Shown: positions 47,337-59,152 of the stretch, in pieces
Position numbering within the stretch: position 1 is the stretch's first letter
Layout: each line of letters begins with the position of its first letter
Translations under genes and position numbers: made by a program
The notes under the pieces: generated by a model
Database searches by the model: none
Told to the model about the DNA's origin: nothing
Seen by the model: the letters and a program-made list of their open reading frames with translations, nothing else
From: Entonaema liquescens
Lineage: Eukaryota; Ascomycota; Sordariomycetes; Xylariales; Xylariaceae
Reading direction: 5' to 3'
NCBI GenBank assembly: GCA_902805475.1
Contig: CADCSX010000008.1
Location: 682,001-746,000, forward strand
Length of the DNA: 64,000 bases

Positions 47337-49506
47337 AAAGTTACTACTGTTTCAAATACGTTGAAATGTATCAGGTCAAAAAGCCCTCTGCTCTTGCCCG
47401 ATGGTCATAGAATACTCTGGATAAAATATAGAATTGCGTTGTATGCAGCGATAAGCCTAAAGAGATGCTAGATGATAATGATCAACGATGTATGCCGAGG
47501 ACATTTATAACTGGGTAGTTAACCCTCCAACCCAACTAATCAATGAACCTAAAGCAACAACTTTAGCTACGGATCTCTCTTGAAGAAGCAATATACCCAA
47601 AGGAGCATATCCGAGTAAACAGTTTTCTTTATCACCGTCTTTTTAGTGTAATTACGATCTACCATGGAGGGTCATAATGGCATCGTGTGTTTTAAGCGGG
47701 CTTCTCAGATCGGTATCGAAAAGTATAATTCAACTACTCTATTTACTAAGTTATTATTTTTAAATTATAAAATGGAGTCATGGAATGAATTAGCATTCGT
47801 AACTCTTATATATGAAGTGTGTGAAGAGTAGTTGGATTTTTACGCGCGCGACTTGATTCGTTCGTGGGCCGCATTCACCTAACTATTATATTGTTTAGAA
47901 CAGCAAATCTATAAACTTGCGTTCCTATGCATTTTTAAAGTGACGGTAGGGATTTTTATGATATATTCCCCAAACGGAACCTGGCCAACACAGAACTATA
48001 ACAATGGCTAGCTTTCGTATGCGCATTCGGAAGCAGAGAGAAAAATGGAATAATTAGGTAACTATAGTTCCTAGGTTATTGTATTATAATAGGTAGTTTA
48101 ACAAGGCTTAGTTTCTCTAAAGAAGTAGTTAATGCAACGGTAATCTCTACGACGTATAGCTTCTTACCGCTTCATCGGCATTGAACTATCAGATATCGCA
48201 GCACCTATCCAACTTGGGGTAGTAGCGATGGAGCACTGCCTGCTTCTGCTAATCGGCTTTACATCCGCTTAGAAAAAAAAGACAGGTCCTAGATGTGATT
48301 ACATGGATAACAACTAAGGTACCACAAAAATTAACTGCGTAGCAGCATGCAATGGTAAATTAAGCCTTGCTTACTATTACTAGGCAGCAACTAATCTAAA
48401 TAAGTCACAACCAAGCAGTAACTAGTCTTAATCGAGTATGTATTTTTAATGTTTTTGGTCTCGCAACATAAGTGCCTCCTCATATGACAACTGATTTCCC
48501 ACTTCTACGTGAGTGCATTATGTAAAACTTTGCTAGAAGTTAAAAAGTCCTATACAGGTGTAACTGGTGGTTCCGCTAATTATAATTCCTTTCTCCAGGT
48601 CATGCGTTGATCATCGAGGCTAAACGCCGATCTTCCACTATAAAAGTCAATAAGCAATACAAGCCTCAGCGCCATCTACTAGATACCCCGGAATTGTGGA
48701 GAAGAGCTGAAAAATATAGTGGGGAGAGATCGCACCACAGCTAAGTCAGAAATAATCCAAGGACTGAAACAATACGGACGATTATTTCGGAGTCGCGACA
48801 AAATGCCTAAAACATGGTATAAATGCACGGGGTCTTTATAGTCCTATAAGATCACTAAATACACTAGAAACTTAGACTTATAGTGGAGAGGGACTATCGG
48901 GGCTACGGGCTACCGTATTAGGCAATAATTTGAAGCGTTAGCGGGCTGTGATTGGCTGAAACGCTGGATTTAGCCTTTCTCGTGGCTTGGATTTCAAATC
49001 TATCTGGGCAAATCTATTTGGGCAAAGCTGACACATCCAGAGTCTTAATCACTTACCGGATCACTTACAATCGTAAATGGTACTTGTTTAACTCATCGAC
49101 TTCGACCGGCTTTGAATTAGTCGAATCAGCCTAGGGATGGCTCTGCCCAGTTTAGCTGGAGATCTCATTCTCCGCTTCATAATGCCTCTCTCCAATGAAC
49201 AAGGGCAAACCGCCAATACTAAAAACGAGGCGTAGCAAAATCCTACAGTAACCCTAGAACAGCTCCAATTACGTAGACTTGCATTGTACATTGAATATTG
49301 ACCAATGCTGTCATAGGGTCACTGACTACAAGAACAACGGCAGGTCTTCTTTTTTCGAATGTTAAAAAAAAGTCAATCTTCAAGCTTCTTTTCTTTTCCT
49401 ATAAGCTACTCACGTAAGTCGGTCTGTTCTCGTAGACTCAACAAACGCTTAATGCTAATATATCCCACGGGTAGTCCTAGCTGAGCAGGAATTAGGGTTA
49501 CGCACG
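47337..49506. other. Gene-free stretch
   Basis: This contains the 3' flank of the MFS gene and the promoter of the secreted hydrolase. It is moderately AT-rich, with many TAGGTA-like and AACTAA-like words, and no ORF longer than about 67 codons. No terminal repeats could be paired. Confidence 0.5.
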
Positions 49507-51357
49507 ATGAAGTCAACAGCGCTTTTCGCTGTCCTCTTAGCTTCTGGTCAATACGCTACGGCCCAGAAGACTTCCGACGTCTTCGACTGGGCTGGAATCA
49601 AACCGTCCACATCACTGGAATACTCCAAGTGTTATGACGGTCTGAAGTGCGCCAAGCTAGGCGTCCCTATGGACTGGCTTAACAACTCAACTCGCAATGC
49701 TACCGACGTTTCCATAGCCATCGTTGCCCTTCCGGCTACGGTTCCCGAGGACGATCCATCCTTTGGTGGGACCATCATTATTAACCCTGGTGGCCCCGGA
49801 GGATCTGGAGTTGAGTTTTTGCTAACGGCTGGCGAGCTTATCCAAGGTATTGCCGACGGCAATAAGCACTATGAGGTCCTGTCCTTTGACCCTCGTGGTG
49901 TGGGATACTCCGAACCTAAGGCGGACTGCTATAATGATGAGCTGGCCCGAGATGTTACATCGCTCGAACTCCGTGGCATGGGCCCCTTAAGTGGTGGCGA
50001 AAGCGTTGTCAGACGCCAGGCCGCTCTGATCAGTGCGTATGGGAAGCTTTGCGAGAATGGAAAGATTCATGGGTACATGTCCACGGCTAGCGTTGCGCGG
50101 GACATGGTTCAGATTATAGACAAGATTGACGAGCTCCGCAGCAGCAACGGAACGTCTAGCGCTAAGTTGCGCATGCGTGGAGGCCCACGACGAACGCAAT
50201 CGCGACAGGAGAAAGATCTACCCCGGATCTTGTACTGGGGGTTTTCCTATGGTACCGTCCTCGGAAACTATTTCGCCTCCATGTTCCCTGGCCGCGTCGA
50301 TCGCATGATTCTCGAAGCTGTTGTGGATATTAACGACTACAACACGGCTGTAAGTGCCTCATAATCCGGTGTCACTATTTCTTTATAAAGCTAATAGTTG
50401 CGTTTAGAGTTGGTCTAAGAACCTCCAAGACACTCAGAAGGACTATGACCAGTTTTTCATCAACTGCTTCGAGGTTGGCTCTCAGTGCCGCCTTTTCAAG
50501 GAAGGTGACTCGGGCCCCGACGACATCCGCTCCCGCGTCGACAAATTCCTAGACCAGCTCGACGAGACTCCGGCCCAGTACGTAACGAACAGCACCATCG
50601 AGACCATCAACCGCGCCGACTTCACCGCCGTCATCTTCTCGTCCCTGTACCAGCCCCAGGAATACTTCAACTCCACCGCCAACCTCCTAGCCAGCGGAAT
50701 GGAAGGCGACTTCACCACCATGTACGCCTCCCTCGGCACTCCCCGGGCCACCGAGTACTGCCCCACCACCATCCCCAAGACGTACACCTGGACGCAAGAC
50801 GCCGAGATCGCCGTGGCCTGCGGCGACGCGGACCCCGCGAACACCACGTCTATCGCCGACTTCCAGGCCTACCTCGCCGAAGTCCTCAGACAGTCTCCCG
50901 ACTTCGGCGCCGCCTGGTCGCAGATCCACCTCGGGTGCCGGGGTGGCGCGTGCGGCCCGCCTACCGATTCACCGGGCCCTTCGAGACGCCGGCCGCGGAC
51001 CCCAGCGGCGCGCCTGGTACGCCCAAGGCGCCGATCCTGTTCGTGTCCAGCCGGTACGACCCGGTGACGCCGTACGCGAACGCGGTGGCCATGGCGCGCG
51101 CGCACGCGGGCGCCCGCGTCCTGCTGCAGGACAGCCCCGGCCACGGCGCGCTGTTCTCGCCGGGTAGGTGTCGCGAGGACTACATCCGGGCGTACCTCGA
51201 GACCGGCGACTTGCCCCCCGAGGGCACCGTCTGCCAGCCTGATTGCAAGCCCTTCCGCGAGTGTCCCCGGGCGCCGATCATAAAACGAAGCGTCGGTGGT
51301 AAGGCGGAGAAGACGTTTCCGCCACCGTATCGTGGGCCGTTGGGGATTACGTGGTAG
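49507..51357 (+). CDS. Secreted TAP-type serine hydrolase (S33-like), frameshifted
   Basis: Exon 1 (49507-50349) and exon 2 (50408-51357) are joined by a 58-nt intron, GTAAGT..TTTAG. Residues 1-19 are a signal peptide (STALFAVLLASGQYATA). Motifs of the alpha/beta-hydrolase TAP family: INPGGPGGSG (oxyanion region), FDPRGVGYSEP, YWGFSYGTVLG (Ser nucleophile), SSRYDPVTPYANA (Asp) and DSPGHGAL (His). These tripeptidyl-aminopeptidase-like enzymes are secreted and cleave short peptides; the substrate here is unknown. Exon 2 is not one frame: the reading shifts by one base at about 50936-50947, between IHLGC and GWRVRPAYRFTGPF, next to a GGGG run. Allowing one missing base gives about 597 aa, normal for the family. 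No GT-AG intron explains the shift without removing conserved residues. The 3' half is much more GC-rich than exon 1. Confidence 0.8.
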
Positions 51358-52054
51358 ACTGACTACCTTGTACCTAGCCTAGCCTAGCCTACTGGCTTGG
51401 TATAATACGCTTCGCACGATCTTTTGTATTTAGGAATCATATGCCATCACTGTATTTTTTTTTTTTTTTTTGCCTTGGATAGGTTGGTAGGAAAGACTTG
51501 GGATTTAGGTATATGATTAAGGACGGGAGGACACGTTGGGAAGGGAGGGAATGGGATAGCTTTTATTTATTTATTTATTTATTAATGGGATGGGATGGGA
51601 TGAATGAGAACAAACTATGAAAAGGAGAAGAGAAAGTAAGAAGAAAAGAAAACATTGACGTGATTGCTCAGACCGAATTCGGTGCGCGGGGGTCTGTTTT
51701 CTATTCGTCGCGGATCGAAGTAAAGTACATGCGAGGTGGGTTGAGGGGAGATTTGCGTCTCGGATCGGTGTCGTGGCCTGCGATTTTTGTTGGTTACGTT
51801 GTCAAATGCGCGCGTACAAAGGAAATAAGACCAGGTCCAAGTGTTGACCTGGTGAACGAGTGACTGAGGTGAGTGAGTAATATTGATAGGGTGCTGTATG
51901 CCAGCTGAGGCGCAAGTCCAGAGTGACTATAGATTTGGTTAGTACCCATGTAAAGGGCATAGCGGTAAGGAAAAGGGGCCATGCGTAGACACTTACGACA
52001 CGAGAACTCCGAGGTATTTACTTTGACGCCATCTGATAGACTTCCAACATCGAA
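51358..52054. other. Convergent intergenic region
   Basis: Between the 3' ends of the hydrolase (plus) and the unknown protein (minus). It contains three TAGCC repeats at 51374-51391, a T run of 18 at 51455-51472 and a TTTA array at about 51560-51583. No gene is supported. Confidence 0.55.
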
Positions 52055-53026
52055 TCAATGCGGAAAGTTTCCACCGTTCATCATACAGGCCCAATGATGA
52101 ATCATTGCGATTGCCTCCTCGCATTCCCAGAGGCAGATGTCGTTCTTCCTAATGACTTCCACGGGCTCGTTCGTGACGGGGTCGTGGTAAGACGTCCACC
52201 CGTCAGACCGGCCGCGAACGAAGATGAGTCTTCCGCCGCCGGGCACGTACTCCCAGTCGTCGAATTTACCGATGCGCTGCAAGTGCAGGTTCGGGTCCTG
52301 CGGTCGGGGATCTACGGCCGCTAGTTTCGAAGCGAAGATGACGTGGTAGGTCTCGTGGTCGAACAAGAACAGCTGGTACGAGTACAAGCGGGAAGGGGTG
52401 TTCGGGTTGTCCTCGCGGTGCCGTGAGTACGCGGCAGCCTTCTGCTGGAAGAGATAACTCAGGCCTATTTTGAGTAGTCTCTTATTCGCCTCGCTCGGGA
52501 CAAGAACTAGGCATTGACGGGAGGGTAGGAAGCCAGTGCCGTCAAGTGCGAAAACATCCGTGGTCGAACGGAAGGGAGGCCTGTATCGTTGCCAGCAATC
52601 GAATCCGCAGCCCAGAAGCGCGACGGAGAGTTGACCGTTCACGAGAGTCTCGCGGATTTCCGGTCGGATGGGAAAGCCGGGAAAGGCGGTCGGGCGGATG
52701 ACGATGCCTCGATCGGGACCCTGTGTTAGTATGGAGTCAGCGGCTTATTTTTCCCCTTTGGGTAATGGAGCGAACTTACATTCGTGTCCTGGACAGAGCT
52801 GGATGGAAACATCGGGGTCATCTGGGTGCCTGCGTCGCTGGAGGCAGAGGCATCCTCCTGCGTAGTAGCATCGCGAATGCTAATAACGGGCTGTCCCGAG
52901 TTGGATACGGTCTAAAAAGATGATTAGAATAAGTCAATAAGGACATCTTGGAGTATGAAGTACCACATTGCCGGATTGGTCCACCTCTAGGACTAGGCGT
53001 AAGTCAAGATTGATACGTCGGCTCAT
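52055..53026 (-). CDS. Protein of unknown function, three exons
   Basis: Exons 53026-52964, 52911-52780 and 52720-52055 encode 286 aa. Introns are GTACTT..CTAATC..TTTTAG (52 nt) and GTAAGT..ACTAACACAG (59 nt); every junction is phase 0. The protein starts MSRRINLDLRLVLEVDQSGN. A Ser/Thr/Asp-rich segment follows, then PTAFPGFPIRPEIRETLVNG and a folded-looking region with LLGCGFDCWQRYRPPFR, YQLFLFDHETYHVIF and WEYVPGGGRLIFVRGRSDGW. There is no signal peptide or transmembrane helix. I do not recognise the family. Consistent splicing and codon use make it a real gene. Confidence 0.75.
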
Positions 53027-55739
53027 GATGAACAAGAGTGTGGTTAAACAACACAAGAAAGTACTTGTCAAGAAGGAGAAGCTAAATTGTGGATGCTCAG
53101 GTACACGAGTATGTACAGTGTTGTGCTCTCGTTTGATTTGTGTTGGGAAAGAAGAGAAAGTGGAAAGAGAATTTGGGTTGAGATGGTTGCGAATATAATT
53201 GTGGCCGGTCCAAGCTCTAATCGTCCCTGACAACCCTTAGGGTAGCTCTGACTGCTCTAAATTCGAAGTTATCGTGGGTCTTGCAGTTGGCAGTAAGCTT
53301 AGTGGCTTAGGGCAGGCTAGATGTCTCCCGGGTAGAAGGTTTATAAGGCGATGGGAAAGAAAGACGCGGGTCCTTTAGCATAGGGCTGTGGCTGGTATTG
53401 AATAGAGCTGAAAAGAACTTTGCGACATGATACAAGGAGAAACTCTTGACGATAGTCAGTCATCAGGATGTGAACGGTGAGAGTTTGGGGGTCAATAGGG
53501 CAATAGGGTCAATAGGTATTTGAAGAGTAGGGCATGGGCCGGCAACGGAACAGAAGACGGGGAGAACTATAGAACATAACTAGGTGTTGACATGAATGAA
53601 AATCAAATGATAGTGTCACACAGGTCATATATGAGAAAGCATATACCTTAAGGCAGGCAACGATGTGCTTGTACCTAGCTATAGTTGACCCGTAAAGCTC
53701 ATTTTTCACATATTTGTGCTCCCCGCAGTCGACGGGGTTGGAAGGGTCAGCCGCTAGTGACGGTAAACGGATATGCTTATGTGTATAGAGTCACAAGCGC
53801 TACTAAAGGATGAGCAATGCGAACAAAACGACATATTAAACTACCTAGACATGTTCGATAGGGGCCGTCTAGTATGGCACCAACAGCAGACGGAAATATT
53901 GCTTGGCTACTACAAAGTATATCCCTTTGAATATTTAGAATAAACATACGTTATCTCGAACGACAACACAAGTGTAGACGGTGTTGCTCATAATACCCCT
54001 AATGACTGTAAAGGAAAGACTTTAGTATAGGTGTCCAGTTTCAAAGCTCATCCGTACTAAGGAAAGGTGACCATAGAGATTACTGAAAGACTAACGGAAA
54101 GCACATCCTAAAGAAGTACATTCAAAAAACAACTCTCACACACTTACTGCCTTCTTTTCGGTATAAGTGTAAATAAAGTCATAATCGTAAGCAACATCTT
54201 CCTCTGTTGTTTCAGAGAGTTGCATTTATAAGAAGACACGTAACGTAAGTGCGGCTATGATACTTGTTTACAGAATATAATTACACCCTGCCAAAACGAA
54301 GTTTGAAAAGTTCCATCATACTTTCTTGGAGGGGATTCAGGAACCGATTATGACTATATAGCTTCCTATATATGCGTTGTCCGAGCCCATTAGTGGCTTA
54401 TTTTGAGAGACAGCAGCGTGTGCATAGATCGACATGCGGGAGTTGCCATGGCTTTCTTTCATCGTATTATTGTCTATTATATTGATTTTGTGGCGTACTG
54501 AACTTTCAAGCATTGGAATAGCTAAAACAATGACAACCCTACCTTGCAAGACGATCAGACCGTGGTAGTCTTTCAATAAGTCAACGGTAACCAAGTTAAA
54601 TTATGCCACTGGCGTCGTGAAGGATGTGTTCCTACCATTGTGCCGTGCCCTCGCTAGTTCTACAGCACATCAAAACAATAGTTGAGTATTGAGCTCCACG
54701 ATGAATTTGGACATCTATTAACTTCGATATTGTTATAAATACTGCCTCTATAGAAGAGGTCCTTGTGCTATTCTTAAGCCTGTTGGATTTGATAATGCCA
54801 TAGTAAGCCCTATTAAGATAGGAAGCAGGTCTTAAAACCTGGGTCTATTAGTCATGCTTCAAAGCTAAGTGACTTATATAACTTACCTAAGGTAACTCGC
54901 TGGTGTAAGTGAAGCTAAGAATTACATTTTTTGTCTGAAATAGTCCTAGGACACTCTAACCTTCTAAACAACATCGTAAGGTGGTAACGTACTGTACGCA
55001 CTGTACAAGAAACACGTTGGCAATTCATGAGCCATCTACCGCTCGTATTTCAATTTCTCAACTAGCGCCTAAGAAAACATCTCTTCCACCCCTGATTTAG
55101 GGCTTATTGACTTTTCTTCATGCGAAGCTCGGATAAAGTTTTGGACCAGCGTAGCAGCTCAACTTCAATGCGTCCCCCTTAACCCCCCTAATCTCATTAA
55201 GGCTCGGAACCTGTGCCCCCGCGTAGGCTTCTAAGGCGGCTTTGAATTGCGGCCTCCTCATCTCTAATTAGTGGAAACTTGCGTTGAAAATGCAATTCTG
55301 GATGCGAAAAGGGCGGCGCTCGATGTCCCGTCTTCCCCAACTCTTGTCAAGTTGGGGGTGGCGTGCTAAGTACTGGAAACATATTCCCCGGTAGGAATGC
55401 GAGTACGACTTAGCGAGGGAGTCTGGATGGTCGGTTATCGAATTAGACCATGCTACGATGGGTAACAAGATTCATCGCGCGATGGTGGAGGCTGTATACG
55501 ACGAGAGGGCCGCCCCAATACTAGGTACAGCCATCCATAACATCGTACCTTACATAAAATTCTAAAATAAGTCTTCCCATATATAACAACCTACAGTCTG
55601 GGTACCTTTTTGCTCAAAACTCAATTCCGTTTTCATCAGTCCACGTTGCGATCTGAGTATGAAATTTACGACGATTTAGAATCAGAATCAAATCAGAAAA
55701 TTAGTACTTGGGACGACGACAGGTTTAGGCTTCTAAGAT
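53027..55739. other. 2.7-kb gene-free stretch
   Basis: No supportable ORF, RNA gene or terminal repeat. The first few hundred bases form the promoter of the minus-strand unknown protein; the last few hundred belong to the esterase promoter. The middle is AT-leaning sequence with many small ORFs of at most 85 codons. Confidence 0.5.
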
Positions 55740-56964
55740 ATGGCTCGCTTTATAATTGCAGCGTTAGCATTTCTTGCAACGAGTACTTATGCGCTGCCTT
55801 CGTCAAAAAGGGCATGTAAGCCGCCTTCGTCGAGAAAGGCGTGTGCGGTGACGGCAGAATGGACGGGTTGGGAGAATATCAAACACGCCTTCATCTTGTC
55901 AGCGCTTCTAATCAGGTCCTCCGTGGCGTATACTAACATATTTCTAGTGGGGATAGCTACACACAGACAGGTATTGAGATGAGTATATACTAACCTGAGG
56001 TAGCTGGCTCTAACAGTCTCTCGTAGGATTCAACTTTACGCAAACTCCTCCTTCGCCGTCCAATCCCTTTGGGAATCCCCAATACCCGGGATGGACATCA
56101 TCGAATGGACCGAATTGGGTTGGATATTTAACTGTCAAGTACAATGCTTCACTCTTACAGACTTACAACCTAGCTTACGGCGGTGCCACCGTCGACTCAG
56201 CTCTTGTTAAGCCCTACCAGCCTACCGTCCTATCTGTAAAACAGCAGGTACAGGACGAGTTTCTCCCAGGCTACACGGGTGCCTCCGCCAAAGCTCCCTC
56301 TGCCCCGAAATGGACTGGCGCTGATTCTGTCTTTGCCATTTGGATCGGCATCAACGACGTTGGAAATTCTTATGGGTCGGGACCAGAGTCTTCGGGACCC
56401 TTGTACACCAAGATATTTGATGTTTACTCGGGCCTAGTCGGTCAGCTCTATGACAGCGGCGCCAGGAACTTCGTCTTCATCAACGTCCCACCAGTGGACC
56501 GCAGCCCGTTGACTGTTGGCCAGGGCGAGCAATCCGTAGAGACGGAGAAAGCCGCAATCGCCGATTGGAATAAGCGCGTAGCAGACACGGCCGCTGCACT
56601 GAAGAGTAACCATACAGACCAAGTCAACGTCTGGCTTTACGACTCAAACAAGAGCTTCGGGAAGTACTGGATAAGCCAAGCACATACGCAGAAACCGCAG
56701 GCCTTAAGAACACCACCGGTTATTGCAACGCGTATCAGAAGTAAGCTCAACTTCCTTCCAGACAACTAACAAATACATGTACTAGTTGAGGAAGATGCTA
56801 ACAAACCTAGTGGTACTCCCGATGATGATACGTTCAACCCTAGCTGTGGAGTTCCCGTAAATCAATATTTCTGGCTCAATAACTTACATCCGACGTATCC
56901 AATCCATGATGTAGTTGCTAAGCAGGTTGCGGAAACCCTGTCATTGGGCCCAAGCGTGTGTTGA
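55740..56964 (+). CDS. Secreted SGNH/GDSL esterase (CE16-like), frameshifted
   Basis: Four exons: 55740-55897, 55948-55970, 56027-56740 and 56811-56964. The 23-nt second exon supplies most of the catalytic block FGDSYTQTG. Signal peptide residues 1-18 (RFIIAALAFLATSTYA). Block III is WIGINDVGNSY; the C-terminal block NNLHPTYPIHD carries the catalytic His. This order and length match CE16-type acetylesterases that deacetylate plant-wall oligosaccharides. A single-base deficit occurs after 56664: SNKSFGK must shift by one base to continue as VLDKPSTYAETAG and NTTGYCNAYQ, which is typical of the family and leads in phase into intron 3 (GTAAGC..CTAAC..CTAG). With one base added the protein is 349 aa. 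Intron 1 has an unusual GTCAGC donor. Either a young pseudogene or a sequencing indel in a GG run. Confidence 0.78.
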
Positions 56965-58568
56965 AGCTTTTGTTACCAGGTGTTAAGGTGAAGGAAACAC
57001 CAAAAGAATTCACATAAAAATCATCAGATGCTATTCTTCTATTATTAAATTTTAAAAGTGTATAATGTGCGAGTATACTATAGACGTCCAATGTAATATT
57101 GGGCATGGCTGGTAGTCTGAAGATCTGGCTCCCTTGCCGCCTTGGCGTCAGGGGAGAATTTTTGGGACCTAATATCCAGCTCAAGCATAGCCAGAAATAA
57201 CGTCCCTATTACCTGCCAATGAGAAGAGTTACTACGATATAGCGACGATGATTTTAGCTATTATGCATAATAACAGTCTTTTGTTCAAGATTTATAATGC
57301 TTTGGTTGTCTTAATTTAGGTCAGAATAACGGAGAGATACTATTAGATGACAAGCTGTTGTACGAATGAAACAGAAGACATCCTCGTTTTGACTTCGACG
57401 AGGTTTTATAAAGCTTAATAGACCTAGACGGCGTCTCCATACCTCTTTCCTTTACCATGACACTCTCTCGTTAATAATTTCTCCACGTAATCTGATGTTT
57501 TGTTTCTCAACTGAAGAACATGTAAGATCGATCCTATATGGTGCCCAGGTACCTGTTCGTGAGACTAGTCTGGATATTCTCCCAACAGGAGATATACGTC
57601 GTTTTCCAATTGCGTCTCTTTCTCCCGAGATTAGGTTGGTACTTCTCCAGCAATAATTTGGGTTCCAAGTACCTATGCCTTTTCACCTCGATTACCTTGT
57701 TTAACCCATCGTCGCCAATTACGACGTCTACCAAAACGTCCCTCGCGGTATCATCCATTGGATCTGTGACATCCGCGAAAGCAACTCTCTTCATTGTAAA
57801 TCCTGTTACTGAGATGAGGGATTTGCGGTTTATGGTAGACAGTGAGGTGTCTGATAGCGACTGACTCCGATCCTCAACGTTCGAGCTAAGGGTATGACTT
57901 TGCAGTACTCAACAATCCTCGTGTCTCCTTAACATTTGGATATTTCTATCGTGTTTCCAGCCTGGGCTTCGCCCACTTGGGCGTGGGCTTTGGTTATAAG
58001 TTGCTATATCGCAAGCTCAGGGTTGTTCCCTTTTGGGAGTATGTGTTTTCGGCATTGGTCATAGCTTGTTTGTGATATGTGACATGATGTAATCGCTCAC
58101 GTCCATTGTGGGATTCTACGTACTTAAAGGTTCTCCGATCGTCACGGAGTGAAGCTACCAGACCAACAGACTTCGATTCATTTGAGCAAGAAGTTTGAGT
58201 ATACTTTTCAAAGTTCAACCAATCGTACTCCGGTACCCGTAGTGTCATAGTATGGTATAGTAGGATAGGCTGAGAATCAACGACGACGATTCGTCAATTG
58301 TTTGGTAGATCCTTGAGCACGGGGATCAAAATGGGGTCAAAGCTGCAACTTGTAACAATGATGTGGGAGCGGCTGGGTTGGCATCAGCCCTTGGTGGTTT
58401 GGTTAGGTTAGAATTTCTCAATCCAATAAGAAATAGGACTTCCGATTTGCAATCTATGATGCAACAAATGAAATGAATCAAATGAAAGAAACGGATTGGT
58501 GGAGCTACCAATTGTCACAGCATGGTATAGTAGGATTGGAATGGTTGTTGTGTTAGGAAGCTACCAAT
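56965..58568. other. Gene-free stretch with probable retroelement debris
   Basis: An ORF pair at 57534-57864 on opposite strands has no recognised features. Two related segments beginning TGTCA(T/C)AG(T/C)ATGGTATAGTAG lie at 58243-58269 and 58513-58539, 270 bp apart, and AGCTACCAATTG occurs at both 58503 and 58560. These suggest nested LTR fragments, but no complete element could be traced. Confidence 0.45.
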
Positions 58569-58747
58569 TGTTGGGATCTCTTATGTGTATAAAGTTGATT
58601 GATTACTATCTACAGTAAGAATACGAAGATTCGTTCTAAGCTATTAGAGATAGTAATTTAAGGTTTATTGCTTTGGTAAGCAATACAACACAACGATACT
58701 TTACTAGAAGCCACGATAGCAACATCCTCACACCTGCCCCCTTTTTG
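58569..58747 (-). mobile_element. 3' LTR and polypurine tract of an LTR retrotransposon
   Basis: Read on the minus strand, a polypurine tract (AAAAAGGGGGCAGGTGTGAG, 58747-58725) is followed directly by TGTTGCTATC. The sequence then ends 156 bases later with GATCCCAACA, giving TGTTG..CAACA termini. A TATAAAG lies inside (opposite strand). A purine tract abutting TGTTG is the hallmark of the 3' LTR boundary. No second LTR copy was found in the window, so the 5' part is missing, diverged or elsewhere, and target duplications cannot be checked. Confidence 0.6.
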
Positions 58748-58846
58748 AAAAAGAAGACAACGTCCTCGTTGTCAGCTTTATTTGTCAGATCACAATCAAA
58801 GATCCTCCACGACGATCAACGATCCTCCACAACTGTAACTCGTTGT

Positions 58847-59152
58847 TCAGTCGTCGTTTTCTGCAGGAGGGAACAATGCTTTCAGCTTGCGTTTTTTATT
58901 CGGTATCGCCTTTTTAGCTGGGCGGATGTTTTTACGTGGAATCACCTTCTTTGGTGATGCCTTCGGAATTGATTTATTATCCGCCTTAGGTGCAACAGGT
59001 GTTGGCTTGGGTGTAATAGGTGCTGGTTTAGGTGCAACAGATATAGGCGGACGATCTATAACTTTTTGCAGCGGAGACTCGGATGTTGCCTTTGTTGTTG
59101 TATCTATAAATGGTCCAAAGATTAACGCCTTTTGTTTTTGTGCCGCTGTCAA
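58847..59152 (-). pseudogene. Lys/Pro-rich ORF, possible tail of retrotransposon polyprotein
   Basis: A 101-codon frame, MTAAQKQKALIFGPFIDTT, followed by Pro/Lys repeats (VAPKPAPITPKPTPVAPK) and a basic run (PRKNIRPAKKAIPNKKRKLK), ending PPAENDD. It is on the same strand as, and about 100 bp before, the polypurine tract and LTR at 58569-58747. That position fits the C-terminal end of a retroelement polyprotein. No integrase, reverse transcriptase or RNase H motif is present, so this reading rests on position and is tentative. Confidence 0.35.

Noticed and set aside
50925..50992. An intron from GTGCCG to the CGAG at 50991 to repair the hydrolase frame
   Set aside because: It would remove the conserved GWRVRPAYRFTGPF segment, and it lacks donor and branch consensus.
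56664..56701. A 36-nt intron (GTACTG..GCAG) to explain the esterase frameshift
   Set aside because: It is too short, has no branch point, and its removal deletes residues conserved in the family without restoring the downstream frame.
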